From Microbacterium protaetiae (GTDB lineage Bacteria > Actinomycetota > Actinomycetes > Actinomycetales > Microbacteriaceae): 64,000 bases of DNA. The translations under genes were made by a program, and so were the position numbers. Below, one piece after another: positions 51,960 through 59,905 of this stretch; position 1 is the stretch's first letter; each line of letters opens with the position of its first letter. The stretch spans positions 806,001 to 870,000 of the forward strand of contig NZ_CP035494.1 in assembly GCF_004135285.1 (NCBI RefSeq). The letters are read 5' to 3'. A model generated the notes under the pieces. It did no database searches. It was given only the letters and a program-made list of their open reading frames with translations, and was not told the origin of the DNA.

Positions 51960-52718
51960 TCAGCGCTTCGTGAACGCGCGGATGCGCGCCTGCGCCTCGG
52001 GGGTGTCGAACGAGGCGCCGATCGAGCGGGCCTCTTCGCTCAGCTGCTCGGCGAAGGTGCGGCTCGGCTGCGAGCGGATCAGCCGCTTCGCGTTGCCGTA
52101 GGCGCGAGAGGCCCCCGCCAGCCAGAATCGCGCCACCTCGTCGGCGCGCTCACCGACCGCGTCGGGCGCGACGACCTCGGCCACGATGCCCCACGCGAGC
52201 GCTTCGTCGGCCGAGAGCAAGCGGTCCTGCAGCACCAGCTGCAGCGCACGTCGCTCACCCACGGCACGGGCGAGCTGGGCACTCACCGACAGGTCGGGGG
52301 TCAGCCCGATGTTCGCGTACAGGCTGCCGATCTTCGAGTCCTCGCCGACGATGGCATAGTCGCTGGACATCAGAATGCCCAGCCCACCGCCGGCGGTCGT
52401 GCCCTGGGCTGCAGCCACCACAGGGACGGCCGACTCAGTGAGCGCGCGGATGCCGATGTTGATCACCTCGGCCAGCTCCGTCAGCGCATGTCCCCCGTCG
52501 ACGTTCTCGGCCATGTCGTGCACGTCGCCGCCCGCGCAGAACGCGCGGCCCGCGGCATCCACCACTATCGCCCGCACGTCGTCACGGCTGGTCGCCTCCC
52601 GGGTGACGTCGGCCCACGCGTGTGCGGCATCGGCGTTGAAGGCGTTCAGGCGCTCGGGCCGGTTCAGCGTGATCCGGGCCAGGCCGTCTTCGACGTGCAG
52701 TAGAACGGCGTCGCTCAT
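51960..52718 (-). CDS. Enoyl-CoA hydratase/isomerase family protein
   Basis: 252 aa crotonase fold. The oxyanion-hole loops are AGRAFCAGGDVHDM (about 60-73) and AQGTTAGGGLGILMSSDYAI (about 110-129). The second Glu-type position in SIGLTPDLSV-like text is replaced (here IGLTPDLSVSAQ), so hydratase or isomerase activity cannot be separated by sequence alone. It overlaps the following SDR gene (upstream in transcription) by ATGA, forming a beta-oxidation pair. Confidence 0.88.
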   Translation of the reverse strand: MSDAVLLHVEDGLARITLNRPERLNAFNADAAHAWADVTREATSRDDVRAIVVDAAGRAFCAGGDVHDMAENVDGGHALTELAEVINIGIRALTESAVPVVAAAQGTTAGGGLGILMSSDYAIVGEDSKIGSLYANIGLTPDLSVSAQLARAVGERRALQLVLQDRLLSADEALAWGIVAEVVAPDAVGERADEVARFWLAGASRAYGNAKRLIRSQPSRTFAEQLSEEARSIGASFDTPEAQARIRAFTKR

Positions 52719-53476
52719 CGCGGTGCCATCCGAATCGCACCATCGAGACGGATCGTCTCACCGTTGAGGTATCCGTTGTCGATGATCGACAGGGCGAGTT
52801 TCGCGTACTCGTCGGGTGAGCCCAACCGCGCCGGGTAGGGCACCTGCTCGCCGAGCGAGTCCTGGGCTGCCTGCGGCAGGCCGGCCAGCATCGGGGTCTC
52901 CATGATGCCCGGGGCTATCGTGCACACGCGGATGCCATAGCGGGCCAGCTCGCGCGCTATCGGCAGTGTCATGGCGTGTACGCCGCCCTTGCTGGCCGCG
53001 TACGCGGGCTGGCCGATCTGGCCCTCGAACGCGGCGACCGAGGCGGTGCTGACGATCACTCCGCGGTCACCCGATTCGGTGGGCTCGGTTTTGGCGATGG
53101 ATGCCGCGGCCTGCGAGATCACGTTGTACGTGCCGATCAGGTTCACCTGGATGATCTTGGCGAAACCTGCCAGCGGCGACGGGTTGCCGTCGCGGTCGAG
53201 CACTTTGGCCGGCGGGGCGATCCCCGCGCAGTTGATGACCACTCGCAGAGGGGCGGCGTCGCCGGCGATCTGCACGGCGGTGGCGACCTGTTGTGGGTCG
53301 GTCACGTCGGCGGCCGCGAAGGTGCCCTCAAGCTCGGCAGCGATCTCGGCGCCCGCTGAGGTGGGCAGGTCGACGATCGTGACCTTCGCCCCGCGCTCCG
53401 CCAGGCGTCGGGCGGTGGCCAGACCCAAGCCGCTCGCACCACCCGTGACGAGCGCGGATGCTCCACTGATCAGCAT
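52715..53476 (-). CDS. 3-hydroxyacyl-CoA dehydrogenase type II-like SDR
   Basis: 253 aa. Cofactor motif ALVTGGASGLGLATA at residues 8-22, INCAGIAPP, and catalytic Ser (IVSTASVAAFEG) with Tyr-x3-Lys in AYAASKGGV. The end IAPGIMETPML and later GETIRLDGAIRM match the HSD17B10-type 3-hydroxyacyl-CoA dehydrogenases. With the co-transcribed enoyl-CoA hydratase it covers two consecutive beta-oxidation steps. Confidence 0.9.
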   Translation of the reverse strand: MLISGASALVTGGASGLGLATARRLAERGAKVTIVDLPTSAGAEIAAELEGTFAAADVTDPQQVATAVQIAGDAAPLRVVINCAGIAPPAKVLDRDGNPSPLAGFAKIIQVNLIGTYNVISQAAASIAKTEPTESGDRGVIVSTASVAAFEGQIGQPAYAASKGGVHAMTLPIARELARYGIRVCTIAPGIMETPMLAGLPQAAQDSLGEQVPYPARLGSPDEYAKLALSIIDNGYLNGETIRLDGAIRMAPR

Positions 53477-53518
53477 GTGCTCTCCTTCGAACAGTCTCGG
53501 TATTCAGTGCCAGCATAC

Positions 53519-53535
53519 GCGAGACTGCGTCTCGC
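53519..53535. repeat. Short inverted repeat GCGAGAC-TGC-GTCTCGC
   Basis: Perfect 7-bp arms with a 3-base loop, just upstream of the SDR gene start, in a gap that also contains a 41-bp palindrome. Confidence 0.6.
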
Positions 53536-53592
53536 GCTTCGCGGGTGGCGCTCCGCCGCGCGCGGACACGTGATGCACCCAAGGGTAGCCCG

Positions 53593-53633
53593 CGCTCACC
53601 ATCTGAACCGCCTGGCGGTTCAGATGGTGAGCG
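53593..53633. repeat. 41-bp perfect palindrome between divergent genes
   Basis: Arms of 20 bp (53593-53612 and 53614-53633, starting CGCTCACCATCTGAACC) are exactly complementary around a single central T. It lies in the 203-base gap between the divergent SDR and DUF488 genes, so it is not a terminator of either. It could be an operator or a cruciform-forming repeat. Only one copy was seen in the window. Confidence 0.85.
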
Positions 53634-53679
53634 ACGCGCAGGCATGCCCCGCGGCCTTCCCCGGTGGTTGACTGGGCGA

Positions 53680-54030
53680 ATGGAGATCCAGACCAAGCGC
53701 GTGTACGACGAGCCCGCCGCATCCGACGGCTTTCGCGTGCTTGTCGACCGGCTCTGGCCACGCGGGCTGTCGAAGGAGAAGGCCGACATCGACCTCTGGG
53801 CGAAAGACATCGCACCCTCCGCAGAATTGCGCAAGGCCTTCCACCACGGGGGAATGCCATTCGACGAGTTCGTGAAGGCCTACCGCGCCGAGCTGCGGGG
53901 CAATGCGGCCGAGGTGGCGAAGCTGCGCGACGAGATCGCCGGCCGCGACGTGGTCACACTGCTGTACGCGATGAACGACACCGAGCACAACCACGCCGGG
54001 CTCGTGCGCGACGCGCTCGCGCCGGCCTAG
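53680..54030 (+). CDS. DUF488-family protein
   Basis: 116 aa. The conserved N-terminal pattern KRVYDEP followed by GFRVLVDRLWPRGLSKEKA is diagnostic of DUF488 (YeaO-like). Further family features are DIAPSAELRKAFHH and the C-terminal VTLLYAMNDTEHNHA. Function is not established; a small cytosolic protein. The ATG at 53680 places the signature at the very N terminus; longer frames run into the palindrome. Confidence 0.88.
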   Translation: MEIQTKRVYDEPAASDGFRVLVDRLWPRGLSKEKADIDLWAKDIAPSAELRKAFHHGGMPFDEFVKAYRAELRGNAAEVAKLRDEIAGRDVVTLLYAMNDTEHNHAGLVRDALAPA

Positions 54031-54059
54031 CATCGCCCCCAGCCCGTGTAGCCCGCGGG

Positions 54060-55382
54060 TCAGCTCGCTCGCCAGCGCGCCCTTTCCTCGCCGGCTTTAC
54101 GCGTGCAGGTCATCGATGTGCCCTTCGCCGTCTCGCCCTGAGCACCGACCGGTGCGCAGAACGATCCGGGGTGCACCACGTTGGGCGCCGTGGCCTTGGG
54201 CGCCGCGGGCTTCGGCGCCGCGGGCTTCGGCGCGGCAGATGTGGGTGCGGTGGCCTTGGGCGCGGTCGACGTCGTCTTCTTCGGCGCGGGTGCTGTGACC
54301 GCGGCATCCGGCATCAGAGTGATGGTGCCTGGCGACGCGGTCTTCTGCTGCGGGCACCCCTGCAGAATGCGCGCCATCGCATCGCGCTCTGCTGCGGTCA
54401 CCCAGAGGCGGTACGCGGCCTTGACCGTGATCTGCCGCGCGACATACGCACAGCGGTAGCCTTTTGCCGCCGGCAGCCACGTGGCGGCGTTGCCTGCCTG
54501 CTTCTGCGCGTTCGAGCGCCCGTCGACGGCGAGCAGGTTCAGCGGGTCGTTCGCTAGCGCTTCGCGCTGCGCCTGGCTCAGTTGCTGCGCGCCGCTTTGC
54601 CACGCATCCATGAGAGCGACGACGTGATCGATCTGCACAGCCGTCGAGGTGCCCTGCCCACGCTGAAAGTCGATCGTCGCACCCGTGTAGGGGCTGCGCA
54701 GCACTCCGGTGAGCACGACGCACCCGTGCGTGTTCGCCTTCACCGTCACCGTCGTCAGATCGCGACGCAGAATGTCGTTGCGGGTGTCGCACCCGTTGCG
54801 GTCGACGTCCTTCCACGCCGCGCCGAACTTCTCGGTGCGGTCATACCCGGTCTTGGGTGCGCGTCCCTTGACCGGCAGAGTCGCGAGAACCGCGAGTGCC
54901 GTGCCCGGCTGCGCCTTTGGCGTCGCCGGCGTGGCCGACTTTGGCGCGGTGGACGCGGAGGCGGTCGGCGTGACTGCAGTGGGTGAGGGGGTGGATGCCG
55001 CGGCCGTCGTGTCGGCCGGTGTCGGTGTCGGTGTCGGTGCGGCCGAGGCCGTATACACGCCGACCTCACCGGCGCTGATCGACGGCGCTGCCGGCATCGC
55101 CGGCGCAGCTGCCGCGTCGGGGTTGGTCGCGCCGTACACACCCGCGCCCACGCACATCACCACGAGCGCTCCGGTGGCCACACCCGCACCCGCCTTGCGC
55201 CCGGCCAGTGCGAGCCAGGACGGCCGTCGGGTGGCGAGCGTGTACACGCCCGTGCCGAGCGCGATGAACCCGGCCATGATGAGCACGCCGCCGATACCCG
55301 TCGAGAACCCGCTCACCAGAAGCGCGAACGAGGCCAGCACGATGCCGACCCGTGTCGAAGGCCTGCGCAGCCGTCTCTTCAT
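54060..55382 (-). CDS. Membrane-anchored HNH nuclease-like protein (DUF1524)
   Basis: 440 aa. Three hydrophobic segments lie at the N terminus (about 12-90). A Thr/Pro/Ala linker (110-165) leads to a DUF1524/HNH-type domain (about 170-335). In that domain are GCDTRNDIL, the metal/catalytic QIDHVVALMDAW, and NDPLNLLAVDGRSNAQK. A second Ala-Pro-Lys repeat linker (about 350-400) and a small Cys-containing tail (GSFCAPVGAQ, SMTCTRK) close the protein. The nuclease domain is predicted to be outside the membrane. DNA uptake or scavenging is possible; a toxin role is less supported because no immunity gene is seen. Confidence 0.82.
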   Translation of the reverse strand: MKRRLRRPSTRVGIVLASFALLVSGFSTGIGGVLIMAGFIALGTGVYTLATRRPSWLALAGRKAGAGVATGALVVMCVGAGVYGATNPDAAAAPAMPAAPSISAGEVGVYTASAAPTPTPTPADTTAAASTPSPTAVTPTASASTAPKSATPATPKAQPGTALAVLATLPVKGRAPKTGYDRTEKFGAAWKDVDRNGCDTRNDILRRDLTTVTVKANTHGCVVLTGVLRSPYTGATIDFQRGQGTSTAVQIDHVVALMDAWQSGAQQLSQAQREALANDPLNLLAVDGRSNAQKQAGNAATWLPAAKGYRCAYVARQITVKAAYRLWVTAAERDAMARILQGCPQQKTASPGTITLMPDAAVTAPAPKKTTSTAPKATAPTSAAPKPAAPKPAAPKATAPNVVHPGSFCAPVGAQGETAKGTSMTCTRKAGEERARWRAS

Positions 55383-55462
55383 CGCCGATCTCCCCTGGCG
55401 CCACCGGCACCCCTACTCTGGCTCGCCCCGTTCCCATCGAACATGAGAACCGTCTCATAATA

Positions 55463-55499
55463 CGTGATGGCCGGGACCACACAGGTCCCGGCCATCACG
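55463..55499. terminator. Strong terminator hairpin after the CsbD-like gene
   Basis: A perfect 16-bp stem (CGTGATGGCCGGGACC and complement) with a 5-base loop lies 13 bases past the CsbD-like stop on the minus strand. Confidence 0.8.
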
Positions 55500-55512
55500 A
55501 TCAGCGTGCGGC

Positions 55513-55683
55513 TCAGTCGAGGGCGTCCTTCACGTCTTCGACCGCCTTCTTGGCTCCAGCCTTGGCCTGATCGAGCTTTCCCTCTGCCTCCAGCCCCTTG
55601 TCGTCGGTCGCCTTGCCGGCCGCTTCTTTGCCCTTGCCCTTGAGGTCTTCGGCCGCGTTCTTGATCTTGTCGTCGAGTCCCAT
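55513..55683 (-). CDS. CsbD-like small stress protein
   Basis: 56 aa. MGLDDKIKNAAEDLKGKGKE and the rest, rich in Lys, Asp, Glu and Ala with repeated KxxAGK units, match the CsbD family of general stress-response proteins. AAGGAG precedes the ATG by 5 bases, and a strong terminator follows. Molecular role unknown. Stand-alone gene. Confidence 0.88.
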   Translation of the reverse strand: MGLDDKIKNAAEDLKGKGKEAAGKATDDKGLEAEGKLDQAKAGAKKAVEDVKDALD

Positions 55684-55876
55684 GATGTTCTCCTTCGCTC
55701 AGCGCACAGTTCGTGTGTTCTGCGCGACTCTTATCTGCCATCCGATCCGACCTGCGCCGCGAAAGTAAGGGGGTTGACGGCGCCGGGCCGACGTGCCTCG
55801 ACCGCAGACGGATACCGAAGAACCACGACCAGGTGTCGGCCACGCCGGTACCGTGGATGATGCAAGGAGGCATCTC

Positions 55877-56089
55877 ATGAAAGTCATCGTGAATCCGACC
55901 ACCTGCATAGCCTCCGGCAATTGCGGTCTGACGGCTCCTCGAGTATTCGCGAACCGTGAAGAGAATGACGGCTTCGTCAGCCTGCTCGACGAGCACCCGC
56001 CGCGATCGGAATGGGATGCCGTGCGCGAGGCCGTCGCGCTGTGCCCCTCGGCGACGCTCTCCATCGAAGAAGAAGACGCCGACGTATAA
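55877..56089 (+). CDS. [3Fe-4S] ferredoxin (P450-partner type)
   Basis: 70 aa. Three cluster-binding cysteines: Cys10 and Cys16 in TCIASGNCG, and the C-terminal Cys in ALCPSATL. The Cys-x5-Cys pattern with a single distal Cys-Pro marks the 3Fe-4S ferredoxins that feed electrons to cytochrome P450s. The ATG follows AAGGAGG by 7 bases. No P450 gene is in the window; the gene is followed 27 bases later by an APH-like kinase gene. Confidence 0.88.
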   Translation: MKVIVNPTTCIASGNCGLTAPRVFANREENDGFVSLLDEHPPRSEWDAVREAVALCPSATLSIEEEDADV

Positions 56090-56115
56090 GAACCCGCCTA
56101 CGGCAGGATGAACGC

Positions 56116-56841
56116 ATGTCGATACCGACCGAGCCGGTCGCGGTGCCCGACCGGGTGCAGCGTCTGGCCCGCGGCGCCGCGCTGACGCCGGTCTGGATCA
56201 ACGAGCTGGGCGGCATCACCTTTCGCACGAACGATGCGCGATACATCAAGTGGGGGCCGCGGCATCCCGAACTCGACGTCATCGCCGAGGCGGAGCGATT
56301 GGCCTGGGCGGCCGTCTACGCGTCCGTTCCGCGCGTGCTCGATGCCGGCCGCGACGCGGGCGAGGGATGGCTGGTCACGGCCGCGATCGACGGCTCTTCG
56401 GCGGTCGATCCGCGCTGGATCGCCGAGCCGCGCGCGGCGGTGCGTGCGGTCGGCCAAGGACTGCGGGTGCTGCACGACGCGCTTCCGGTCGATCAGTGTC
56501 CGTTCGAGTGGAGCGTGCCATCGCGCCTCGGCGATGCGACGGGCCGCGGCATCCACGTTCCCGACCACCTGCGCGTTCCCCCGCCGGTCGATGTGCTCGT
56601 GGTCTGCCACGGCGACGCCTGCTGCCCGAACACACTGCTCGACGATGCGGGTGAGCCGGTCGCGCACGTCGACCTCGGCTCGCTGGGCGTCGGTGACCGG
56701 TGGGCCGACATCGCCGTCGCGTCGATGAGCACCGAGTGGAACTATGGGCCCGGCTGGGACGACGAGCTCATCGCCGCGTACGGCGTCGAGCCCGACCGCG
56801 AACGCCTCGCCTACTACCGCGCGCTGTGGAACGCGACGTGA
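56116..56841 (+). CDS. APH(3')-like phosphotransferase
   Basis: 241 aa. The kinase catalytic loop is VCHGDACCPNTLL (His-Gly-Asp with a distal Asn), and the Mg-binding Asp stands in HVDLGSLGVGDRWADIA, the APH(3') pattern. A start at 56116 gives a protein slightly shorter than the 260-270 residues of typical APH(3') enzymes. These enzymes phosphorylate aminoglycosides; chromosomal relatives with unknown natural substrates are common. The nearby genes give no hint of function. Confidence 0.82.
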   Translation: MSIPTEPVAVPDRVQRLARGAALTPVWINELGGITFRTNDARYIKWGPRHPELDVIAEAERLAWAAVYASVPRVLDAGRDAGEGWLVTAAIDGSSAVDPRWIAEPRAAVRAVGQGLRVLHDALPVDQCPFEWSVPSRLGDATGRGIHVPDHLRVPPPVDVLVVCHGDACCPNTLLDDAGEPVAHVDLGSLGVGDRWADIAVASMSTEWNYGPGWDDELIAAYGVEPDRERLAYYRALWNAT

Positions 56842-56850
56842 GCCCGGCTG

Positions 56851-57666
56851 TCACGACCACACGAAGCGGAATGTCCCCGCCCAGACGGCGACGGCCAGCG
56901 CAAGGGCGATGAGCAGCACCCCGCCGGCCAGCGCCACGGCGTCGCGCGCGTGCAGTTCGGATCGACGCGCCCAGGTGCGGTGTCGATCGGCGCCGAATCC
57001 GCGGGCCTCCATCGCCATCGCCAGCTTCGTGCCGCGCCGCACGGCGAACACCAACAGCACGAACGCCATCGAGAAGAACCGACGCAGCGCGCCCCGATCA
57101 CCGACGCCGCGCGCACGACGCGCAAGCTCCATCTGACGCCAGTCGTCCAGAAACAGGCCGAGCGTGCGGGTGCCCGCGAGCACCCCGAGCACGAATCGCG
57201 CCGGCAGATGCACGATCTGTGCCAGAGCCCCGGCGAGGTCGATCGGGTCAGTGCGGCCGAACAGCAGGATCGTCGGAAGCGCGAGGGCAAACACGCGCAC
57301 TCCGACCGCAACCGCCAGCGCTATCGAAGCATCACTGATGGTCGCATGCCAGAACGTCGCATAGATCTGCCCGCCCGGGTCGGCGTACAGCAGCATGCTC
57401 ACGCCGGCGATCGGCGCCACCAGCAGAATCGGCAGCAACCGCCGCAGCACCACGCGCAGCCGCAGCCCGGTCAGCGGCACGCACAGCAGCTGCAGCATCA
57501 CGGCCACCAGGGCGCTGACGGCGTCGATCGATGCCAACAGCGGAATCGACAGCACCAGGGCCAGCACGATCTTCGTCGCGGGGTTCACGCCATCCAGCCA
57601 TGCCGCCGGTGGGGGCGGGACAGACGTGGATGCCGCTGCCCGCGCGCTCTCGGTCACGGCGCTCAC
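56851..57666 (-). CDS. ecfT: ECF transporter T component
   Basis: 271 aa, five to six hydrophobic segments. Two Ala-Arg-Gly coupling motifs (LARRARGVGDRG and AMEARGFG) link it to the ATPases. The GTG start overlaps the stop of the fused ATPase gene (GTGA). Last gene of the riboswitch-controlled operon ykoE-ecfA-ecfT. It connects the S component to the ATPase. Confidence 0.92.
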   Translation of the reverse strand: MSAVTESARAAASTSVPPPPAAWLDGVNPATKIVLALVLSIPLLASIDAVSALVAVMLQLLCVPLTGLRLRVVLRRLLPILLVAPIAGVSMLLYADPGGQIYATFWHATISDASIALAVAVGVRVFALALPTILLFGRTDPIDLAGALAQIVHLPARFVLGVLAGTRTLGLFLDDWRQMELARRARGVGDRGALRRFFSMAFVLLVFAVRRGTKLAMAMEARGFGADRHRTWARRSELHARDAVALAGGVLLIALALAVAVWAGTFRFVWS

Positions 57667-59132
57667 GCCGCCACCCCCTCGGCCGATGCATCGGCGACCA
57701 GCTCGAGGTGCCGCCCGCCGAGATGTCGCACCACGCCCTCATCGTGGGTCACCGTGACCACCGCCGTGCCGCGGCCGATCTCTTCTTGCAGCAAGTGCAC
57801 GAGTGAGATCCACCCCACCCGGTCCTGTCCGAACGTCGGCTCGTCGAGCACCACGACGCGGGGACCGGTGGCCAGCACGGTGGCCACCGAGAGCCGCCGC
57901 TTCTGCCCGCCCGAGAGCGTGAACGGATTCGCGCGGGCCAGCCGAGCCAGCCCGAGGCGTTCGAGCAGTTCGTCGACCACCCGCGACACGGCCGCGTCAG
58001 CGTGGCGCAGCGCGCGGGGACCGACTGCAAGCTCGTCCCGCACGGTCTGTGCAAGAAACTGGTGCTCGGGCTCCTGAAACACCGTGCCGATGCGCGTGAG
58101 CAGTTCGCGGGAGCGCCAGGTCGACGGCCGCCGCCCTCGCCGCCCCGCAAGCTCCGGCGCCGAGACGACCTCCCCCGAAAACTCGGGCAACAACCCGGCC
58201 AGCGAGAGTGCGAGCGTCGACTTGCCGATTCCGTTGGGCCCCGTGATGACCGTGGCCGCCCCGGCGGGCACGTCGAACGACAGCCCCCGGCGCACCGCGA
58301 CTCGCCCATCGCGCGACACCGCCAGCTCCCGAGCTGCCAGCACGGGCGCAGCATCCGCCCCTCGTGCAAGCGCCGGCAGAGCGATGGCCTGTCCGGGCAC
58401 CCATACGCCCGCGGCCGCCAGCGCCATGCCGGCGCTGGCGAACACGGCGTCGGGTGCACCGTCGGCCAGCAGCCCGCCCTCGGCATCGAGCACTATCACC
58501 CGTGTCATCAGATCGGCCCACACCTCGGTGCGGTGCTCGATGACGATCAGTGTCGAACCGGTCGCCGCCACGGCGCGTTCGATCGCCGTGCGCACTTCGC
58601 GCACGCCGGTGGGGTCGAGGTTGGCCGTCGGCTCGTCCAGCAGTACGACTCCGGGACGCATCGCCAGCACGCCGGCAATCGCCAGGCGCTGCTTCTGGCC
58701 GCCCGACAGCTGGGCGGTCGAGCGATCCCACGGCACATCGAGGCCGACGTCATCGAGCGCCTCGGCGATGCGTGCCGGGATCTCGGCGGGGGGCATGCCG
58801 AGGTTCTCGCACCCGAACGCGACATCGTCGCCCACCCGCGAGAGCACGACCCCGGCATCCGGATCCTGGAGCACGAGTCCCACGCGGCCCCGCTGCGCCT
58901 CGGGCGCCTCGCCGTCGACGGTGAGCCGACCACTCAGTTCACCTTCGTCGGCGCCGCCGAGCAGCCCGGCGATGCCGGCCAGCAGCGTCGACTTGCCCGC
59001 GCCCGAAGCGCCCAGCAGCAGCACCCGCTCACCGGGTTCGATAGTGAATGTGACGTCACGAACGGCGGGGGCCTTGCGGCCGGCGTAGCGCCAGCCCCAG
59101 CCCGCCGCCTCGATGCGCGCCGGACGGGTCAT
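57663..59132 (-). CDS. ECF transporter, fused duplicated ATPase
   Basis: 489 aa with two ATPase domains in one chain. Domain 1: Walker A GASGAGKST, signature LSGGQKQRLAIAG, Walker B VVLLDEPTANLD, switch His in VIEHRTE. Domain 2: GPNGIGKST, LSGGQKRRLSVA, VVVLDEPTFGQD, VTHDEGV. This matches the YkoD-type fused ATPase of thiamine-precursor transporters. The ATG at 59132 follows the S-component stop by one base, which decides the start; the open frame runs farther upstream inside ykoE. Confidence 0.93.
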   Translation of the reverse strand: MTRPARIEAAGWGWRYAGRKAPAVRDVTFTIEPGERVLLLGASGAGKSTLLAGIAGLLGGADEGELSGRLTVDGEAPEAQRGRVGLVLQDPDAGVVLSRVGDDVAFGCENLGMPPAEIPARIAEALDDVGLDVPWDRSTAQLSGGQKQRLAIAGVLAMRPGVVLLDEPTANLDPTGVREVRTAIERAVAATGSTLIVIEHRTEVWADLMTRVIVLDAEGGLLADGAPDAVFASAGMALAAAGVWVPGQAIALPALARGADAAPVLAARELAVSRDGRVAVRRGLSFDVPAGAATVITGPNGIGKSTLALSLAGLLPEFSGEVVSAPELAGRRGRRPSTWRSRELLTRIGTVFQEPEHQFLAQTVRDELAVGPRALRHADAAVSRVVDELLERLGLARLARANPFTLSGGQKRRLSVATVLATGPRVVVLDEPTFGQDRVGWISLVHLLQEEIGRGTAVVTVTHDEGVVRHLGGRHLELVADASAEGVAA

Positions 59133-59133
59133 C

Positions 59134-59769
59134 TCAGACCTCTTCGCGTGTTTCCCGCCCCGCCGCGAACCGGCTGAGTGCACCGGTCGCGGCCAGCGCC
59201 CGCACCAGCAGCCAACCGACCAGACCGGCAAGCAGCGCCCCCGACACGACGATGGCACCGAGGTAGATGAGGTTGAACTCAAGCGTCTTCAGGAAGTTCG
59301 GCGAGCTGCCGTAGAACAGCTCGAAGACCCAGGAGCCCAGACCTGCCACGACGCCCGAGAGCATCGCGACGGGCAGGGTGAACCGGCGGTAGAAGAACAG
59401 CAGAAAGACCAGCTCGGCCCCCAGCCCCTGCGCAATGCCCTCGAGCACCGTCGAGACGCCCCAGACGTTGCCGATCAGCATCGAGACGATCGCGGCCACC
59501 ACCTCGACCAGCAGCGCCGCACCCGGCTTGCGGATCACGAGGCCGCCCACCACGCCACCGAGCAGCCAGATGCCCACGGCGATGCCACCGAAGCCCGGGG
59601 TGAGCGCGTCAGCCGCCTCGAACCAGGCGTACCCGATGGTGTTCCAGGCCCAGAACACCAGACCTATCGCGACGCCCAGCACGGCGCCCACGACGATGTC
59701 GACGACACGCCAGTTCAGACGGCGGGTGGATGCCGCGGCCTGCGGCGGTGCGGACGTAGACGTGTGCAT
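59134..59769 (-). CDS. ykoE: ECF transporter S component for thiamine precursor (YkoE)
   Basis: 211 aa, five to six hydrophobic segments. WRVVDIVVGAVLGVAIGLVF and the IGNVWGVSTVLEGIAQGLGAEL region match YkoE, the hydroxymethylpyrimidine/thiamine S component. The leader is a TPP riboswitch, so the substrate assignment is well supported. AAGGGAG directly follows the riboswitch and stands 5 bases from the ATG. Confidence 0.93.
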   Translation of the reverse strand: MHTSTSAPPQAAASTRRLNWRVVDIVVGAVLGVAIGLVFWAWNTIGYAWFEAADALTPGFGGIAVGIWLLGGVVGGLVIRKPGAALLVEVVAAIVSMLIGNVWGVSTVLEGIAQGLGAELVFLLFFYRRFTLPVAMLSGVVAGLGSWVFELFYGSSPNFLKTLEFNLIYLGAIVVSGALLAGLVGWLLVRALAATGALSRFAAGRETREEV

Positions 59770-59775
59770 TGATGC

Positions 59776-59861
59776 TCCCTTCCTGCGCTGGCATGACCCA
59801 GATCAGGTTCGACGGTCGAAGCTGTGGTGCTTCCTCTCAGCCCGGCACACCGGACTCCCGT
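59776..59861 (-). promoter_or_regulatory. TPP riboswitch upstream of ykoE
   Basis: Read on the minus strand, the conserved thi-box blocks appear in order: ACGGGAGTCC at the 5' end (59861), GGGCTGAGAGG (CTGAGA at 59835-59840), ACCTGATCTGG (59798-59808) and TGCCAGCGCAGG (59782-59793). They are followed at once by the ribosome site. Thiamine diphosphate binding would hide that site, so the control is probably translational. A -10 box TATACT for the transcript lies at 59875-59880. Confidence 0.95.
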
Positions 59862-59874
59862 GGTTGTGCCCGTC

Positions 59875-59880
59875 AGTATA
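59875..59880 (-). promoter_or_regulatory. -10 box of the ykoE transcript
   Basis: TATACT on the minus strand stands 13 bases upstream of the riboswitch 5' end. No clear -35 box is seen. The start codon of the divergent dacC-like gene is only 26 bases away, so the two promoters overlap. Confidence 0.5.
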
Positions 59881-59905
59881 GCCGCGTCTCCGGTAACGTG
59901 GACGG

